NCBI RefSeq assembly: GCF_028290495.1
Contig: NZ_JAQGJT010000036.1
Location: 1 to 64,000, forward strand
Origin: Tardiphaga sp.
GTDB taxonomy: Bacteria > Pseudomonadota > Alphaproteobacteria > Rhizobiales > Xanthobacteraceae
DNA: 64,000 bases
Direction of reading: 5' to 3'
Numbering within the stretch: the first letter of the stretch is position 1; each line of letters opens with the position of its first letter. The notes under the pieces are model-generated. The model was not told where the DNA came from, did no database searches, and worked only from the letters and a program-made list of their open reading frames with translations. The translations under genes were made by a program, and so were the position numbers. Of the stretch, positions 51,904-61,906 are shown piece after piece.

Positions 51904-52608
51904 TCAGCCGGCGTTGCGGCGGGTGATTTCCTCGTTGGCGCAGAACAGGGCGTCGGCGTTCATGTCCTTTTGCCGGGTCATCCAGTGCAGATAGTCGGCG
52001 GGGACGTCGGGCCATTTGGTCCCCTTGTGCTTGCCGAAGGTGAGGGTCGGCAGCTTGCCGGGCTGGCTTGTCCATTCCACCATGTCTTCGACGGACGCGC
52101 CCTCCAGGAGCCCGGCCAGCAGATGTGCGGTCACCCAGGCGTCGGGGCCGGCGCGATGCGGCGGCATGGCCAGATCGGCGTCCAGTACCAGGCCGCGCCA
52201 GTAGCGCAGCACCTGGTTGGAGTGGCGCGGCGCATCCGGCCAGACCCGCAATGCGATCTTGTGCGTGCAGATCCACGGCAAGTCGTTGCTGGCGAAATCG
52301 GAGATGAAGCGCTGCTCGAACTCGCAATTATGCGCCACCAGCACGTCTGGCACGGGCGACTGGTTGATCAGTCCAAACAATAGCGCGTCGGAACAGACCG
52401 GCGTATCCGGCTGGAAGTCGCGCTCGGTGATGTGGTGGACGGCCATCGTCTCCGGCGTGATGCCGTGCAGCGGCCGGAACAGCTGGGTGCGCGGCGGCTC
52501 GATGGTGATGGCGTCATTCGTCACGACGACGTCGACGCTGCCGATTTCGATGATTTCGGCCGGCGGAGCCAGGCCGGTGGTTTCGATGTCGATGACCCTG
52601 AATCGCAC
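51904..52608 (-). CDS. DnaQ-like exonuclease with ExoX-type C-terminal domain
   Basis: A 234-residue protein. Exo I is VIDIETTGL (Asp7, Glu9), Exo II reads AHNCEFEQRF with Glu in place of the common Asp, and Exo III has HRAGPDAW. A C-terminal module (LTFGKHKGTKWPDVPADYLHWM) is the small domain found in exodeoxyribonuclease X-like and DUF3820-type proteins. It should be a cytoplasmic 3'-5' exonuclease acting in repair. The start is GTG at 52608. It is chromosomal, just outside the element, and unlike the DEDDh gene inside, so the neighbourhood is probably chance. The Exo II Glu occurs in relatives and need not abolish activity. Confidence 0.8.
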   Translation of the reverse strand: MRFRVIDIETTGLAPPAEIIEIGSVDVVVTNDAITIEPPRTQLFRPLHGITPETMAVHHITERDFQPDTPVCSDALLFGLINQSPVPDVLVAHNCEFEQRFISDFASNDLPWICTHKIALRVWPDAPRHSNQVLRYWRGLVLDADLAMPPHRAGPDAWVTAHLLAGLLEGASVEDMVEWTSQPGKLPTLTFGKHKGTKWPDVPADYLHWMTRQKDMNADALFCANEEITRRNAG

Positions 52609-52686
52609 CCGTGAATTCCCCTTACGCGCCGCAACGCTTCGCGTCGTTCTCGGTGATTCGCGGGATTTTTCAAATGGCGGAGAGGC

Positions 52687-53091
52687 TTACGCCGGCACGA
52701 TGACCTTGCCGATCGGCCACAGCGCGATGCCGGCGAGCTTGAGGTGCGCCCACGCAAAGGGGATGCCGACGATAGTGATCGCCAGCGCGACCGCGGTGAC
52801 GAGATGGCCGATCGCCAGCCACCAGCCGGCCAGCACGAACCAGATGACATTGCCGATCAGGCCCAGCACGCCGGTGCCGATGTCGCGCTGGCCGGTCACG
52901 AGTTCGCGGGACACCGCGCGCTGGCCGAACGGCAGCAGCGTGTAGGCGGCAATGTTGAACGCGGCGCGCGCCCATGGCAGGCCGATGATGGTGATCGCCA
53001 TCAGCACCGCGGCGAGCAGCCATGCCGCCGCCATCCAGAAGCCGCCGAACAGGATCCAGAGAATGTTGAGAAATAACGGGAGGACTGGCAT
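52687..53091 (-). CDS. YccF-domain inner-membrane protein
   Basis: A 134-residue membrane protein made of two similar halves, each with a hydrophobic helix pair and a GxP motif: LMAITIIGLPWARAAFNIAAY and LAITIVGIPFAWAHLKLAGI, joined by IGNVIWFVLAGWWLA. This duplicated unit is the YccF family. Function is not established. It lies 78 bases upstream of the exonuclease gene on the same strand and may be co-transcribed with it. Confidence 0.8.
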   Translation of the reverse strand: MPVLPLFLNILWILFGGFWMAAAWLLAAVLMAITIIGLPWARAAFNIAAYTLLPFGQRAVSRELVTGQRDIGTGVLGLIGNVIWFVLAGWWLAIGHLVTAVALAITIVGIPFAWAHLKLAGIALWPIGKVIVPA

Positions 53092-53189
53092 GGGATATTT
53101 CCGGATTGAAGGCGTCTTTGCTCTTCTACCGGCTTCTCTGCGTCATGGCGAGGTTTCCTGACCCCGCCATGGCTGTCTGCCGGGCGACG

Positions 53190-55004
53190 TCAATATCCCC
53201 TGCCGGCACCGGCACGGGAATAGGCCGGGCGGGTTTCTTCCATCGGGCGGGTCGATAGCGCGTTGCGTACCTCGTTGCTCGGCCGCGCGAGCGGCTGCAA
53301 CTCCTCGAGGAAGATCGGCTTGGAGAAGTAATAACCCTGGGCGTAGCGGATCCGTGTCGCGCCCTGCAGATAGGCCAGTTCCTCGTGGGTCTCGACGCCT
53401 TCCGCGATCACGGTCATGCCGAGCGCTTCGCTGAGCGATTCGATCGCGCGCAAGATGCCCTGGCTGCGCGGGCGCTTGTGGATGTCGGTGATGAAGGAGC
53501 GGTCGATCTTGATCTCGTCGGCGGTGATATCGGCCAGCGCTGACAGCGAGGAGTAGCCGATGCCGAAATCGTCGATCGAGACGCCGACGCCGAGTTGGCG
53601 GAACATCGGCAGGATGTCGTCCTGGAAGTGCGTCTTGGCGACGAAGGCATCTTCCGTCACTTCAACGATGAAGCGGGTCGGGCAGCCAGTGTCCTCGAGC
53701 GCCTTGGCGAAGGTCGTCATGAATTCAGAATTGCCGGCCTGCTTGGCGGCGACGTTGATGCTGATGGTGGCGCCGGCGCCGAACGTCTCGTTGATCAGAT
53801 CGATCGACTTCATGATCTCCGCCAGCACCAGATGGGTGAGCTCATCGATCAGGCCGAGTTCGACCGCCAAGTTGATGAATGTGCCGGGCGCCTGGATCAC
53901 GCCGTTGTCGTCGCGCAGCCGCACCAGGGCTTCGATGCCCTTGATCTCGTGGCTGCGGATATCGACCTTGGGCTGGAACGCGCAGCAGAACCGCTTGTCG
54001 ATGATCGCCAGCCGCAGCGCCTGTTCGGTCGCCATCCGCGCCAGCGCTTCGCGTTCCATGCTGGCGTCGAAGAATACGGCGGCACCCTTGGTCTCGTTCT
54101 TGACCTGGTACATCGCGATATCGGCGTTCTGGCGCAGCGCATCGTAGCTGCGGCCGTGCTCGGGATACAAGCTGACGCCGATCGAGGCCGAGGCAAACAC
54201 TTCGGAGCCGTCGATGAAGAACGGCGCGCGCAGCCGTTGCAACAGCAGGTCGAGATATTCGGCGACTTCCTGCTGGTTCTGGATCGGATGCAACAGCAGC
54301 AGGAATTCATCGCCGGAGATGCGCGACAGCATGTCGGACTGGCGCAAATCGAGGCTGAGCCGCTTGGAGAATTCGATCAACAGCGAATCGCCGATCGGGT
54401 GACCGTAATAATCGTTGATGTGCTTGAAATTATCGATGTCGAGAAAAGCCAGCGCGAACGGCTCGCCGTTGAGGTCGCGCGCAATGATGTCGCTGGCGTG
54501 CTGCTCAATCACCCGCCGCGTAGGCAGGTCGGTGAGTTCGTCGTAATATGCGCGGCGAAACAGTTCGTCTTCGACCGCCTTCTGCCGGCTGATATCGCTG
54601 GCGCTCGACAGCAGCAGCGCCTGCTGGCCGATATTGACCGGGCGGTGACTGGTCAGGAACACGCGTTTGGTGTGGCCGTCGCTGACGCGCTCCTCGAAGG
54701 TCGCGGAGCGCCCGGATTGCAGCAGGTCGAGCGCGGTGTGGCGGCGGTGGTTGAGTGCCTGGGACAGGAAGTCGCATTGCGGCAGGGCGCTGTCGAAATC
54801 TTCCGCCGGCGCATTGAACTGCGTGGCAGCGGCGTCATTCACCAGCAGGAAATCGCCATGCTGGTTCTGCACCGTCACGGAGGCTGGCAACAGGCGAACG
54901 ATCTCGCGCAAAACGGCGAGTTCGGTGCCGGCGTCGAGCCCCCCAATGCCCGGCTTCGCGGACAGGTTCGGGGCATTCGGGTCCATGGAATCTGCGTTCT
55001 GCAT
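53190..55004 (-). CDS. PAS-GGDEF-EAL cyclic-di-GMP signalling protein
   Basis: A 604-residue soluble protein: a PAS-type sensor (about 35-150, LLPASVTVQNQHGDFLLVND), a GGDEF domain (DELTDLPTRRV; active-site signature RISGDEFLL, with Ser for the first Gly) and an EAL domain (IEALVRLRD, SIDDFGIGYSSL, VIAEGVETHEE). The GGDEF variant may be active or only bind GTP; the EAL signature is intact, so phosphodiesterase activity is plausible. The ATG at 55004 has GAGGGTCGG upstream, and the frame stays open for 133 codons beyond it without conserved sequence. Unlike the 10.4-kb relative it is not frameshifted. Confidence 0.85.
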   Translation of the reverse strand: MQNADSMDPNAPNLSAKPGIGGLDAGTELAVLREIVRLLPASVTVQNQHGDFLLVNDAAATQFNAPAEDFDSALPQCDFLSQALNHRRHTALDLLQSGRSATFEERVSDGHTKRVFLTSHRPVNIGQQALLLSSASDISRQKAVEDELFRRAYYDELTDLPTRRVIEQHASDIIARDLNGEPFALAFLDIDNFKHINDYYGHPIGDSLLIEFSKRLSLDLRQSDMLSRISGDEFLLLLHPIQNQQEVAEYLDLLLQRLRAPFFIDGSEVFASASIGVSLYPEHGRSYDALRQNADIAMYQVKNETKGAAVFFDASMEREALARMATEQALRLAIIDKRFCCAFQPKVDIRSHEIKGIEALVRLRDDNGVIQAPGTFINLAVELGLIDELTHLVLAEIMKSIDLINETFGAGATISINVAAKQAGNSEFMTTFAKALEDTGCPTRFIVEVTEDAFVAKTHFQDDILPMFRQLGVGVSIDDFGIGYSSLSALADITADEIKIDRSFITDIHKRPRSQGILRAIESLSEALGMTVIAEGVETHEELAYLQGATRIRYAQGYYFSKPIFLEELQPLARPSNEVRNALSTRPMEETRPAYSRAGAGRGY

Positions 55005-55343
55005 GGGCCGACCCTCGCAAATACCGTTGTAGTATTGGTTAAACCGACCGCAGAAATTTCGGTATTGACGTACGCACGCAACCGATTCCGTGGAACCCGT
55101 GCCAATCGTCATTAACAGAGTGTCAACGCCGGGCACTCCACCGGCCGGCAAGACCGGCAGAGAAAAATGCTCCGGCATCGCCGAAGTTTGAAAGGAACGC
55201 GGCGTCAGCCGCGGCCTGTGCAGTGCGGGCATCGCTATTTTTCTGCGGCCCTCGACACCCCAGCCACCCGTCACCATCATCCTGCAAGTCGCATCATTCT
55301 GAGGTCGCGGCGCTAGTTTCCGTCCCGAGCAGGAATTCCGGCC
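55005..55343. other. Intergenic region between GGDEF-EAL gene and ssu operon
   Basis: Divergent promoters must lie here. I see no gene, no repeat and no confident binding site; in particular there is no ssuA gene. Confidence 0.4.
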
Positions 55344-56504
55344 ATGAGCGATTCTTCCAAAGCCAATGTCCTCTGGTTCTTGCCGACGCATGGCGATGGC
55401 CACTATCTCGGTACGTCAAACGGCGCGCGCGAGGTCAATTTCAATTATCTGCGTCAGGTCGCCCAGGCGGCCGACCAGCTCGGCTATTTCGGCGTGCTGC
55501 TGCCGACCGGGCGGTCCTGCGAGGATTCCTGGGTGGTGGCCTCGGCGGTCGCACCGTGGACCGAGCGGCTGCGCTATCTCGTCGCCGTGCGGCCGGGCCT
55601 GCAGTCGCCGAGCGTCGCTGCGCGGATGACCGCGACGCTCGATCGCGTCACCAACGGCCGCCTGCTGATCAATGTCGTTACCGGCGGCGATCCGGTAGAG
55701 AATGCCGGCGACGGCATCTTCCTCGACCACGACGAACGCTACGCCGTGACCCGCGAGTTCCTCAACGTCTACAGCGATCTGCTCGCCGGCAAGACGGTCA
55801 ACGTCAAGGGCAAGCACATCACGATCGAGGACGGCCGGCTGATCTTCCCGCCGGTGCAATCGCCGCGCCCGCCATTGTACTTCGGCGGCTCGTCGGATGC
55901 CGGCATCGATGTCGCCGTCGATCTTGTTGAGAAGTACCTGACCTGGGGCGAGCCGCCGGCCGCCGTAGCCGACAAGGTGGCGCGCGTAAAAGCCGCCGCC
56001 GCCAAGCGCGGCCGCAAGCTGTCATTCGGCATTCGCCTCCATGTCGTGGTGCGCGAAACCAGCGACGCCGCGTGGAAGGCCGCCGACGAACTCATTCAAT
56101 ACGTCACCGACGATACCATCGCCGCCGCGCAGAAGACGCTGGCACGGCAGGATTCGGTCGGCCAGAAGCGCATGGCGCAATTGCACGGCGGTCGTCGCGA
56201 CAAGCTCGAGATCAGCCCGAACCTGTGGGCTGGCGTCGGCCTGGTGCGTGGTGGCGCCGGCACGGCGCTGGTCGGCAGTGCGCAGGAAGTCGCAGCAAGG
56301 ATCAAGGAATATCAGGACGTCGGTGTCGATACCTTCATCATGTCCGGCTACCCGCATCTCGAGGAAGCCTATCGCTTCGCCGAACTCGTGTTCCCGCTGC
56401 TGTCGCTGCAGAGTCACGAGAACGTCACGCCGTTGCGCACCCGCACGGGTCCGATCGGTGAAACCATTGCCAATGAGCATCGTCCGCTCGCCAAGCAGGC
56501 CTGA
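55344..56504 (+). CDS. ssuD: FMNH2-dependent alkanesulfonate monooxygenase
   Basis: A 386-residue flavin-dependent monooxygenase of the bacterial luciferase fold, the length of SsuD. Diagnostic stretches are [27 protein letters not shown], the substrate-loop region [19 protein letters not shown] and [21 protein letters not shown]. It cleaves alkanesulfonates to aldehydes and sulfite with reduced FMN from a partner reductase, which is present in the operon. Its start is 339 bases from the divergent GGDEF-EAL gene and the permease gene follows 8 bases after its stop. Such operons are usually induced by sulfate limitation through CysB/Cbl-like regulators; none is visible here. Confidence 0.9.
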   Translation: MSDSSKANVLWFLPTHGDGHYLGTSNGAREVNFNYLRQVAQAADQLGYFGVLLPTGRSCEDSWVVASAVAPWTERLRYLVAVRPGLQSPSVAARMTATLDRVTNGRLLINVVTGGDPVENAGDGIFLDHDERYAVTREFLNVYSDLLAGKTVNVKGKHITIEDGRLIFPPVQSPRPPLYFGGSSDAGIDVAVDLVEKYLTWGEPPAAVADKVARVKAAAAKRGRKLSFGIRLHVVVRETSDAAWKAADELIQYVTDDTIAAAQKTLARQDSVGQKRMAQLHGGRRDKLEISPNLWAGVGLVRGGAGTALVGSAQEVAARIKEYQDVGVDTFIMSGYPHLEEAYRFAELVFPLLSLQSHENVTPLRTRTGPIGETIANEHRPLAKQA

Positions 56505-56512
56505 GAGTTATC

Positions 56513-57316
56513 ATGAGTATCGTTGAAGTCCTTCCGCGCGTTCGCAGCTTTCGCCTTCCCAGCATCAACGGCCTGACGCAGTGGATCGTGCCGCTGGTGA
56601 TCCTGCTGGTCTGGCAGGCCGCCTGCGTCGCCGGTCTGGTGCCGGCGCGGGTGATGCCGGCTCCGACCGATGTCGCGCTCGCCGGCTGGAAGTTGCTGGT
56701 GTCCGGCGAACTGGCACAGAACATCTGGGTGTCGTTCTGGCGCGCCTCGGTCGGCTTTCTGATCGGGGGCAGCATCGGCTTTGCATTTGGTCTCGCCAAC
56801 GGCCTCTCCGAACTCAGCAACAAGCTCACCGACACCACGCTGCAGATGGTGCGCAACGTGCCGCATCTGGCGCTGATCCCGCTGGTGATCCTGTGGTTCG
56901 GCATCGACGAATCCGCCAAGCTGTTCCTGGTGGCGCTCGGCGTGTTCTTCCCGATCTATCTCAACACGCTGCATGGCATCCGCACCGTCGATCCGCAACT
57001 GATCGAGATGGGGCGTATCTACGGTATGAGCAATGGCGAGCTGTTTCGACGCGTGATCTTCCCCGGCGCGTTGCCGTCGATCTTCGTCGGCGTGCGCTTT
57101 GCACTCGGCATCATGTGGCTCACGCTGATCGTGGCCGAAACCATCGCGGCATCGTCGGGCCTTGGTTACATGGCGATGCAGGCGCGTGAGTTCATGCAGA
57201 TCGACATCGTCGTGCTGAGCATCCTGATCTATGCGCTGCTGGGTAAGGTCGCCGACAGTGCCTCCCGCGTGCTGGAGCGGCTGACGCTGTCCTGGCACCC
57301 CGCCTTCCAGAAGTGA
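56513..57316 (+). CDS. ssuC: Aliphatic sulfonate ABC transporter permease
   Basis: A 267-residue inner-membrane permease with about six helices. The cytoplasmic EAA loop is [29 protein letters not shown]-terminal sequence ([28 protein letters not shown]) is typical of SsuC. It forms the membrane pore for sulfonate import with SsuB. The gene starts 8 bases after ssuD; the next gene can start inside its stop (GTGA) or at a later ATG. The cognate SsuA is missing from the window. Confidence 0.9.
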   Translation: MSIVEVLPRVRSFRLPSINGLTQWIVPLVILLVWQAACVAGLVPARVMPAPTDVALAGWKLLVSGELAQNIWVSFWRASVGFLIGGSIGFAFGLANGLSELSNKLTDTTLQMVRNVPHLALIPLVILWFGIDESAKLFLVALGVFFPIYLNTLHGIRTVDPQLIEMGRIYGMSNGELFRRVIFPGALPSIFVGVRFALGIMWLTLIVAETIAASSGLGYMAMQAREFMQIDIVVLSILIYALLGKVADSASRVLERLTLSWHPAFQK

Positions 57317-57375
57317 TCGCTGCCGTCTTGAACAAAAATCTGGCTCGCAACCTGGACCAGCAGTTGGAAATGAAC

Positions 57376-58221
57376 ATGAATCAGTCTCTCCGTCTCGCCC
57401 ATATCGATGCGCAACTGGTCGAAGCTCCCTCGGAGTTCGATCAGGCGCTGGCCGAGCGCCGGCATGTGGTACATCCGAATCGCGGCCTGTCGCTGACCAT
57501 CCGTGGCCTGCGCAAGTCGTTCGGCGCGAACGAGGTGCTGCGCGGCGTCGACCTGCACATTCCCGCCGGCCAGTTCGTCGCCATCGTCGGCCAGAGCGGC
57601 TGCGGCAAGAGCACCTTGCTGCGCCTGATAGCCGGCCTTGATCAACCGACCGCCGGCACCATCAGCTTCGGCGAGGAAACACGTCCCGAGGACATCCGCG
57701 TCATGTTTCAGGAGCCTCGCCTGCTGCCCTGGGCACGCGTGCTCTCCAACGTTGAGGTCGGCCTCGGCGCCGACCGCACTTCCGCCGACGCCAAGGCGCG
57801 CGCTGAACAGGCGTTGGGCGAAGTCGGTCTCGCCGACAAGCGCGAACAGTGGCCGGCCGTGCTGTCCGGCGGCCAGAAGCAGCGCGTCGCGCTGGCGCGT
57901 GCACTGGTCAGCCATCCGCGCGTGCTGGCGCTCGACGAGCCGCTCGGTGCGCTGGACGCGCTGACGCGCATTTCGATGCAGCGCCTGCTCGGCCGCGTCT
58001 GGCACGACCAGGCGTTCACCTCGATCCTCGTTACCCACGATGTCTCGGAAGCCGTTGCCTTGGCCGACCGCGTACTGGTGATCGAGGACGGCCGCATCGC
58101 GCACGACATCGACGTTGACATCGCCCGGCCGCGGCTGCGCGGCTCGGCCGATCTCGCCGCGCTGGAAGGCTCGATCCTGCGCAGCCTGATCGGCGTGGGT
58201 GACGATGCCACGGACCTGTGA
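57376..58221 (+). CDS. ssuB: Aliphatic sulfonate ABC transporter ATP-binding protein
   Basis: A 281-residue ABC ATPase. Walker A is [10 protein letters not shown]-loop FQEPRLLPW, signature [15 protein letters not shown], Walker [13 protein letters not shown], and the switch histidine is in [12 protein letters not shown]. The sequence after it ([22 protein letters not shown]) is characteristic of SsuB. The start is uncertain: the ATG at 57376 has TTGGAA upstream and leaves a 35-40-residue lead before the domain, common in relatives; a GTG at 57313 overlapping the ssuC stop and an ATG at 57370 are alternatives. It powers sulfonate uptake. Confidence 0.88.
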   Translation: MNQSLRLAHIDAQLVEAPSEFDQALAERRHVVHPNRGLSLTIRGLRKSFGANEVLRGVDLHIPAGQFVAIVGQSGCGKSTLLRLIAGLDQPTAGTISFGEETRPEDIRVMFQEPRLLPWARVLSNVEVGLGADRTSADAKARAEQALGEVGLADKREQWPAVLSGGQKQRVALARALVSHPRVLALDEPLGALDALTRISMQRLLGRVWHDQAFTSILVTHDVSEAVALADRVLVIEDGRIAHDIDVDIARPRLRGSADLAALEGSILRSLIGVGDDATDL

Positions 58222-58228
58222 GGCTTCC

Positions 58229-58813
58229 ATGAATTTCGCCGTGCGTAACATCAAGCCCGATCATGACGTCCCTTCCACCGAATTCCGTGGCGCGATGCGC
58301 GCGCTGGCTGGCGGCGTCAGCGTCATTTCCGTCGGCCGCGGCAAGGATATTTCCGGCATGACCGTGACCTCGGTGACGTCGCTGTCGGTGGAGCCTGCGA
58401 CCTTGCTGGTCAGCGTCAACCGGCAATCGTCGTCATGGCCGCTGCTGCAACGCTATGGCGCGTTCGGTGTCAACATTCTCACTGCCGAGCAACTCGACCT
58501 CGCCGAGCGTTTCGCCGGCAAGGGCGGGCTGAAGGGCGCTGAGCGCTTTGCCGGCGCGCAATGGGTGACGCGCGCCACCGGCGTGCCGCTACTGGTCGGC
58601 AGCCTCGCGTCGATCGATTGCGACGTCGAGGAAGTGATCGAGCGACATTCCCACGCCATCATCATCGGCCGCGTACGCGACGTAATCACCTCCGCGCCGA
58701 CCACGGCGCTGACCTACTGGGACGGCCAGTATGTCGCAATCGACCATAATGAGGATGCGCGCACGCTCGCCGACGTCAGCGTCCCCGCGGCACGGAAGCT
58801 GCGCGAGGTATAA
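58229..58813 (+). CDS. Flavin reductase of the ssu operon
   Basis: A 194-residue flavin reductase-like protein of the HpaC/FRP type (FRGAMRALAGGVSVISVG, MTVTSVTSLSVEPATLLVSVN, FGVNILTAEQ and a terminal HAIIIGRVRDV). It uses NAD(P)H to supply FMNH2 to SsuD. This is a different fold from E. coli SsuE, but the same job. The ATG at 58229 follows TGTGAGG and lies 7 bases after the ssuB stop. It closes the operon. Confidence 0.85.
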   Translation: MNFAVRNIKPDHDVPSTEFRGAMRALAGGVSVISVGRGKDISGMTVTSVTSLSVEPATLLVSVNRQSSSWPLLQRYGAFGVNILTAEQLDLAERFAGKGGLKGAERFAGAQWVTRATGVPLLVGSLASIDCDVEEVIERHSHAIIIGRVRDVITSAPTTALTYWDGQYVAIDHNEDARTLADVSVPAARKLREV

Positions 58814-58930
58814 TCGGCTTCTCCCAAACCCGCGACGCGCTGCCGCACGGCGGCGTCTTGCAGGGCAGGCGGCGGCGACCCCATTTAAAGGGAGCGCCCG
58901 CTGTGTTGTCGCGCGGGCGGGAGGAGATCG

Positions 58931-59857
58931 ATGAGCTATTTCAGGACCGCGATGTTGCTGGCCGGCATGACCGCCTTGTTCATGGGCGTCGGCTATCTGA
59001 TCGGCGGGGCCACGGGCGCGACGCTGGCGCTGCTGGTGGCCGCCGGCACCAACCTGTTCGCGTACTGGAATTCTGATCGCGTGGTGCTGTCGATGCACGG
59101 CGCGCAGCCGGTCGATGCGCGCAGCGCGCCGGACCTGTATCGCCTGGTCGCCGATCTCGCCGCGCGCGCCAACCTGCCGATGCCGGCGGTCTATCTGATG
59201 GACAACCCGCAGCCCAACGCTTTTGCGACGGGCCGCAATCCGCAGAATGCCGCGGTCGCCGTCACTACCGGTCTGATGCAGCAGCTCAACCGCGACGAAC
59301 TCGCCGGCGTGATTGCGCATGAACTGGCCCATGTGAAGAACCATGACACGCTGTTGATGACCATCACCGCGACCATTGCCGGCGCGATCTCGATGGTCGC
59401 GCAGTTCGGCATGTTCTTCGGCGGCAACCGCAGCAACAATGGTGGACCGGGTATCATCGGCTCGCTGGCGATGATGATCCTCGCGCCGCTCGCCGCGATG
59501 CTGGTGCAGATGGCGATCAGCCGGACCCGTGAATACGCCGCCGACGATCTCGGCGCGCGAATCTGCGGTCAGCCGATGTGGCTGGCTTCGGCGCTCGCCA
59601 AGATCGACAACGCCGCGCGCCAGATTCCCAACGAGGACGCGGAGCGTTCGCCGGCCACAGCGCATATGTTCATCATCAACCCGCTGTCTGGCCGCGGCAT
59701 GGACAATCTGTTCACGACGCATCCCTCGACGCAGAACCGCATCGCGGCCTTGCAGCAACTGGCAGGACAGATTGGCGGGCAGGCGCGCGCCACAAATACG
59801 GTCTCGCCGCGTGGCCCGTCGGGCGGTGCGCCGCGCACGAAGGGGCCGTGGGGCTGA
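58931..59857 (+). CDS. htpX: Membrane zinc protease HtpX
   Basis: A 308-residue integral-membrane M48 metalloprotease. Two N-terminal helices ([19 protein letters not shown] and [18 protein letters not shown]) lead to the zinc site HELAH (His130, Glu131, His134), with the third ligand region [13 protein letters not shown]. HtpX degrades misfolded inner-membrane proteins in heat and envelope stress. The start has GGGAGGAGATCG upstream. It stands alone between the ssu operon and the OmpA-like gene. Confidence 0.9.
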   Translation: MSYFRTAMLLAGMTALFMGVGYLIGGATGATLALLVAAGTNLFAYWNSDRVVLSMHGAQPVDARSAPDLYRLVADLAARANLPMPAVYLMDNPQPNAFATGRNPQNAAVAVTTGLMQQLNRDELAGVIAHELAHVKNHDTLLMTITATIAGAISMVAQFGMFFGGNRSNNGGPGIIGSLAMMILAPLAAMLVQMAISRTREYAADDLGARICGQPMWLASALAKIDNAARQIPNEDAERSPATAHMFIINPLSGRGMDNLFTTHPSTQNRIAALQQLAGQIGGQARATNTVSPRGPSGGAPRTKGPWG

Positions 59858-59994
59858 AAGCATTATGAGTCGCGGCTTAATCCGGAAAGGTTCAAGCCGC
59901 GGCGTGCATGGCTGCGCGGCATTTGGTATCGCACAGCTTTGCTTGTCTCTCGGTCCAGAATGGGCATCGTGTGCGCTCCTTGGAATGGAGACGC

Positions 59995-61077
59995 ATGGGA
60001 ATGTTCAGCCGTATCCTGATGATCGCAGCACTGGTTCTGTCCGCAGGCGGCGCGCTCGCCGACGCCACGATCCCGACCAAAGACATTGCCAATGCGCGGG
60101 ATAATCCGCTGCTGAAGCGCTATGACGGTTCCTTTATCGTCAGCTACGAACGCCTCGCCTTCACCGATTTCAGCGTGCCGCTGTCGAAGCTGGAAAAGAC
60201 CGGCGACAGCGACCGCGATCGCATGAACAATCAGGTCTACAAGCCGATCAAGCAGTTGGAAGTCGAGGGCGCCCGCACCCGCATCGCCTACCTGTTGCCG
60301 GCGAACCGCTCGCCGCTCGAAGTGCTGCGCAACTATCAGGATGTGGTGAAGGCAGCCGGCGGCGAAGTGCTCCATGCGTGCAAGGGCGATGATTGCGGCG
60401 GCGACCCGACGCGCTCGGCTGCGGGCGGCGGCGGCGACATGAGCCTGCTGATGTATTTCGTTACCGAAGCGCAAATCAAGGATGGCGATTTTTCCAACGG
60501 AAAATGCGCGATGGCGTCGCATCTCGATGACCAGCGCTTCTTCGCCGCGAAAATCCCGCAGCCTGGCGGTGACGCTTACGTCACCGTGCAAACCTATCTT
60601 GTGAAGGACGATCTCTACTGCAAGGCGTTCAACGAACGCACGGTCGCCGTGGTGCATATCGTCGAGCCGAAGCCGCGCGAGCAGAAGATGGTGGTGGTGA
60701 AGGCGGACGAGATGGCCAAGACCATCGGTTCGACGGGCCGCGTGGCGCTGTACGGAATCTTCTTCGACACCGGCAAGGCCGAGTTGAAACCGGAATCCGC
60801 GCCGACCCTGCAGGAGATCGCCGGCTTGCTTTCCTCAGACGCCAGGCTGGCGGTGCTGATCGTCGGCCATACCGACAACCAGGGCGCCTACGACTACAAT
60901 CTCGACCTGTCGCGCCGCCGCGCCGAATCCGTGGTGGCCGCGCTCACCACCAGTTTCCGCGCCGACCCCAAGCGCCTCCGTGCTGCTGGTGTCGGCATGC
61001 TGGCGCCTGCGGCCTCGAACGATGCCGATGACGGCCGCGCGAAAAACCGGCGCGTGGAAGTGGTGAAGCTGAATTGA
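59995..61077 (+). CDS. OmpA-family outer-membrane/peptidoglycan-binding protein
   Basis: A 360-residue protein. A Sec signal (SRILMIAALVLSAGGALA) is followed by a 230-residue N-terminal region of unknown fold (with DRMNNQVYKPIKQLEVEGARTRIAYLLPA) and a C-terminal OmpA-like domain (LYGIFFDTGKAELKPES, VLIVGHTDNQGAYDYNLDLSRRRAESVV, RAKNRRVEVVKLN) that binds peptidoglycan. It anchors the envelope or the N-terminal module. The ATG at 59995 has GGAG upstream. It is separate from htpX. Confidence 0.85.
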   Translation: MGMFSRILMIAALVLSAGGALADATIPTKDIANARDNPLLKRYDGSFIVSYERLAFTDFSVPLSKLEKTGDSDRDRMNNQVYKPIKQLEVEGARTRIAYLLPANRSPLEVLRNYQDVVKAAGGEVLHACKGDDCGGDPTRSAAGGGGDMSLLMYFVTEAQIKDGDFSNGKCAMASHLDDQRFFAAKIPQPGGDAYVTVQTYLVKDDLYCKAFNERTVAVVHIVEPKPREQKMVVVKADEMAKTIGSTGRVALYGIFFDTGKAELKPESAPTLQEIAGLLSSDARLAVLIVGHTDNQGAYDYNLDLSRRRAESVVAALTTSFRADPKRLRAAGVGMLAPAASNDADDGRAKNRRVEVVKLN

Positions 61078-61088
61078 GGGCGTCTTGC

Positions 61089-61190
61089 GGCATCCCGAAG
61101 TGCGCGCTCTTGCGCGCCTCGGAGGATGGGCCGCGCGCGGGCGCGGAGTTGAGCATTCATCCTTCGAGGCTCGCCCTCAGGATGACGGTG
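61089..61190. repeat. Intergenic repeat in the 61078-61418 gap
   Basis: CATCCTTCGAGGCTCGCC followed by CTCAGGATGACGG, with an inverted partner (GCGCGCCTCGGAGGATGGG) upstream, resembles palindromic repeats frequent between genes in this group. The rest of the 340-base gap shows no gene. Confidence 0.5.
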
Positions 61191-61418
61191 GTATGTGCGG
61201 AGGCCTTGTTACCGGCTCATCCTGTTCCACGCATCGAGCCCGGCGATCTTGTAGGCTTCCGCTGAGGGAAGGCATCCGGGTGTGTATTGCCAGGTAGCAA
61301 TCGGGCCAGATCGCGTGATCCTGGGCGTAGATTGCGACGGTGCATTTTCGCCATTCGGCAACCGGAACGTTTCCCGACAGATCCAGTTGATAGTGCGGGC
61401 TTCAACAGGAGCGACAAA

Positions 61419-61664
61419 ATGCGAAAAATCATCCTTTCCGCGATCTGCGCGACCGCCATTGCTGCCCTCTCGGTCGGCGGTGCGTCTGCCCAGAGCACCG
61501 GCCCTGCCGGTCAGGACTCTACCAGGATGGGCACGGAATCCACGATGTCGAAAGACGGCATGACGACCCAGGGCATGTCGAAGGGCACCACGCATAAGAC
61601 TTCCATGCACAAGGGCGGCATGAAGAAAGACAGCATGATGAAGAAAGACGAGATGAAGAAGTAA
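61419..61664 (+). CDS. Small exported Met/Lys-rich peptide
   Basis: An 81-residue protein. The signal peptide is clear (ILSAICATAIAALSVGGASAQ). The mature chain is about 57 residues with a Ser/Thr-Met pattern (TESTMSKDGMTTQGMSKG) and a Lys/Met-rich tail (MKKDSMMKKDEMKK). Such Met-rich exported peptides occur widely in these bacteria without assigned function; metal (copper) or stress roles are guesses. The ATG at 61419 has CAGGAG upstream, and a hairpin terminator follows. Confidence 0.7.
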   Translation: MRKIILSAICATAIAALSVGGASAQSTGPAGQDSTRMGTESTMSKDGMTTQGMSKGTTHKTSMHKGGMKKDSMMKKDEMKK

Positions 61665-61694
61665 GGCGCGTCTTCCTCTGACTCCCCCCAAACT

Positions 61695-61725
61695 CCCCGT
61701 ATGGCGCGAGCCATGCGGGGCTTCT
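61695..61725 (+). terminator. Hairpin terminator after the small peptide
   Basis: CCCCGTATGGC pairs with GCCATGCGGGG (one G-T pair) around GCGA, followed by CTTCTT. It lies 31 bases after the stop. Confidence 0.65.
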
Positions 61726-61906
61726 TCGTGAGGTCGGCCTGCTCGGGACGCCCTGCAGGCCCGCGTAGTCATGCTGCGACGACCGGTATTCCCGGCAGCC
61801 TCTCATTTTGTTGACGGGCAACATAATACCGATTTCGTTTTATTTTGCAGTGCAGCAACCATATGTCAGCAACGCTGTTATAAAGATTGACGACTCTGGA
61901 GCTGCC

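Noticed and set aside
51904-52608. ExoX-like gene as part of the integrated element
   Set aside because: It lies outside the right tRNA repeat, has the G/C-rich composition of the chromosome, and sits with a YccF gene.
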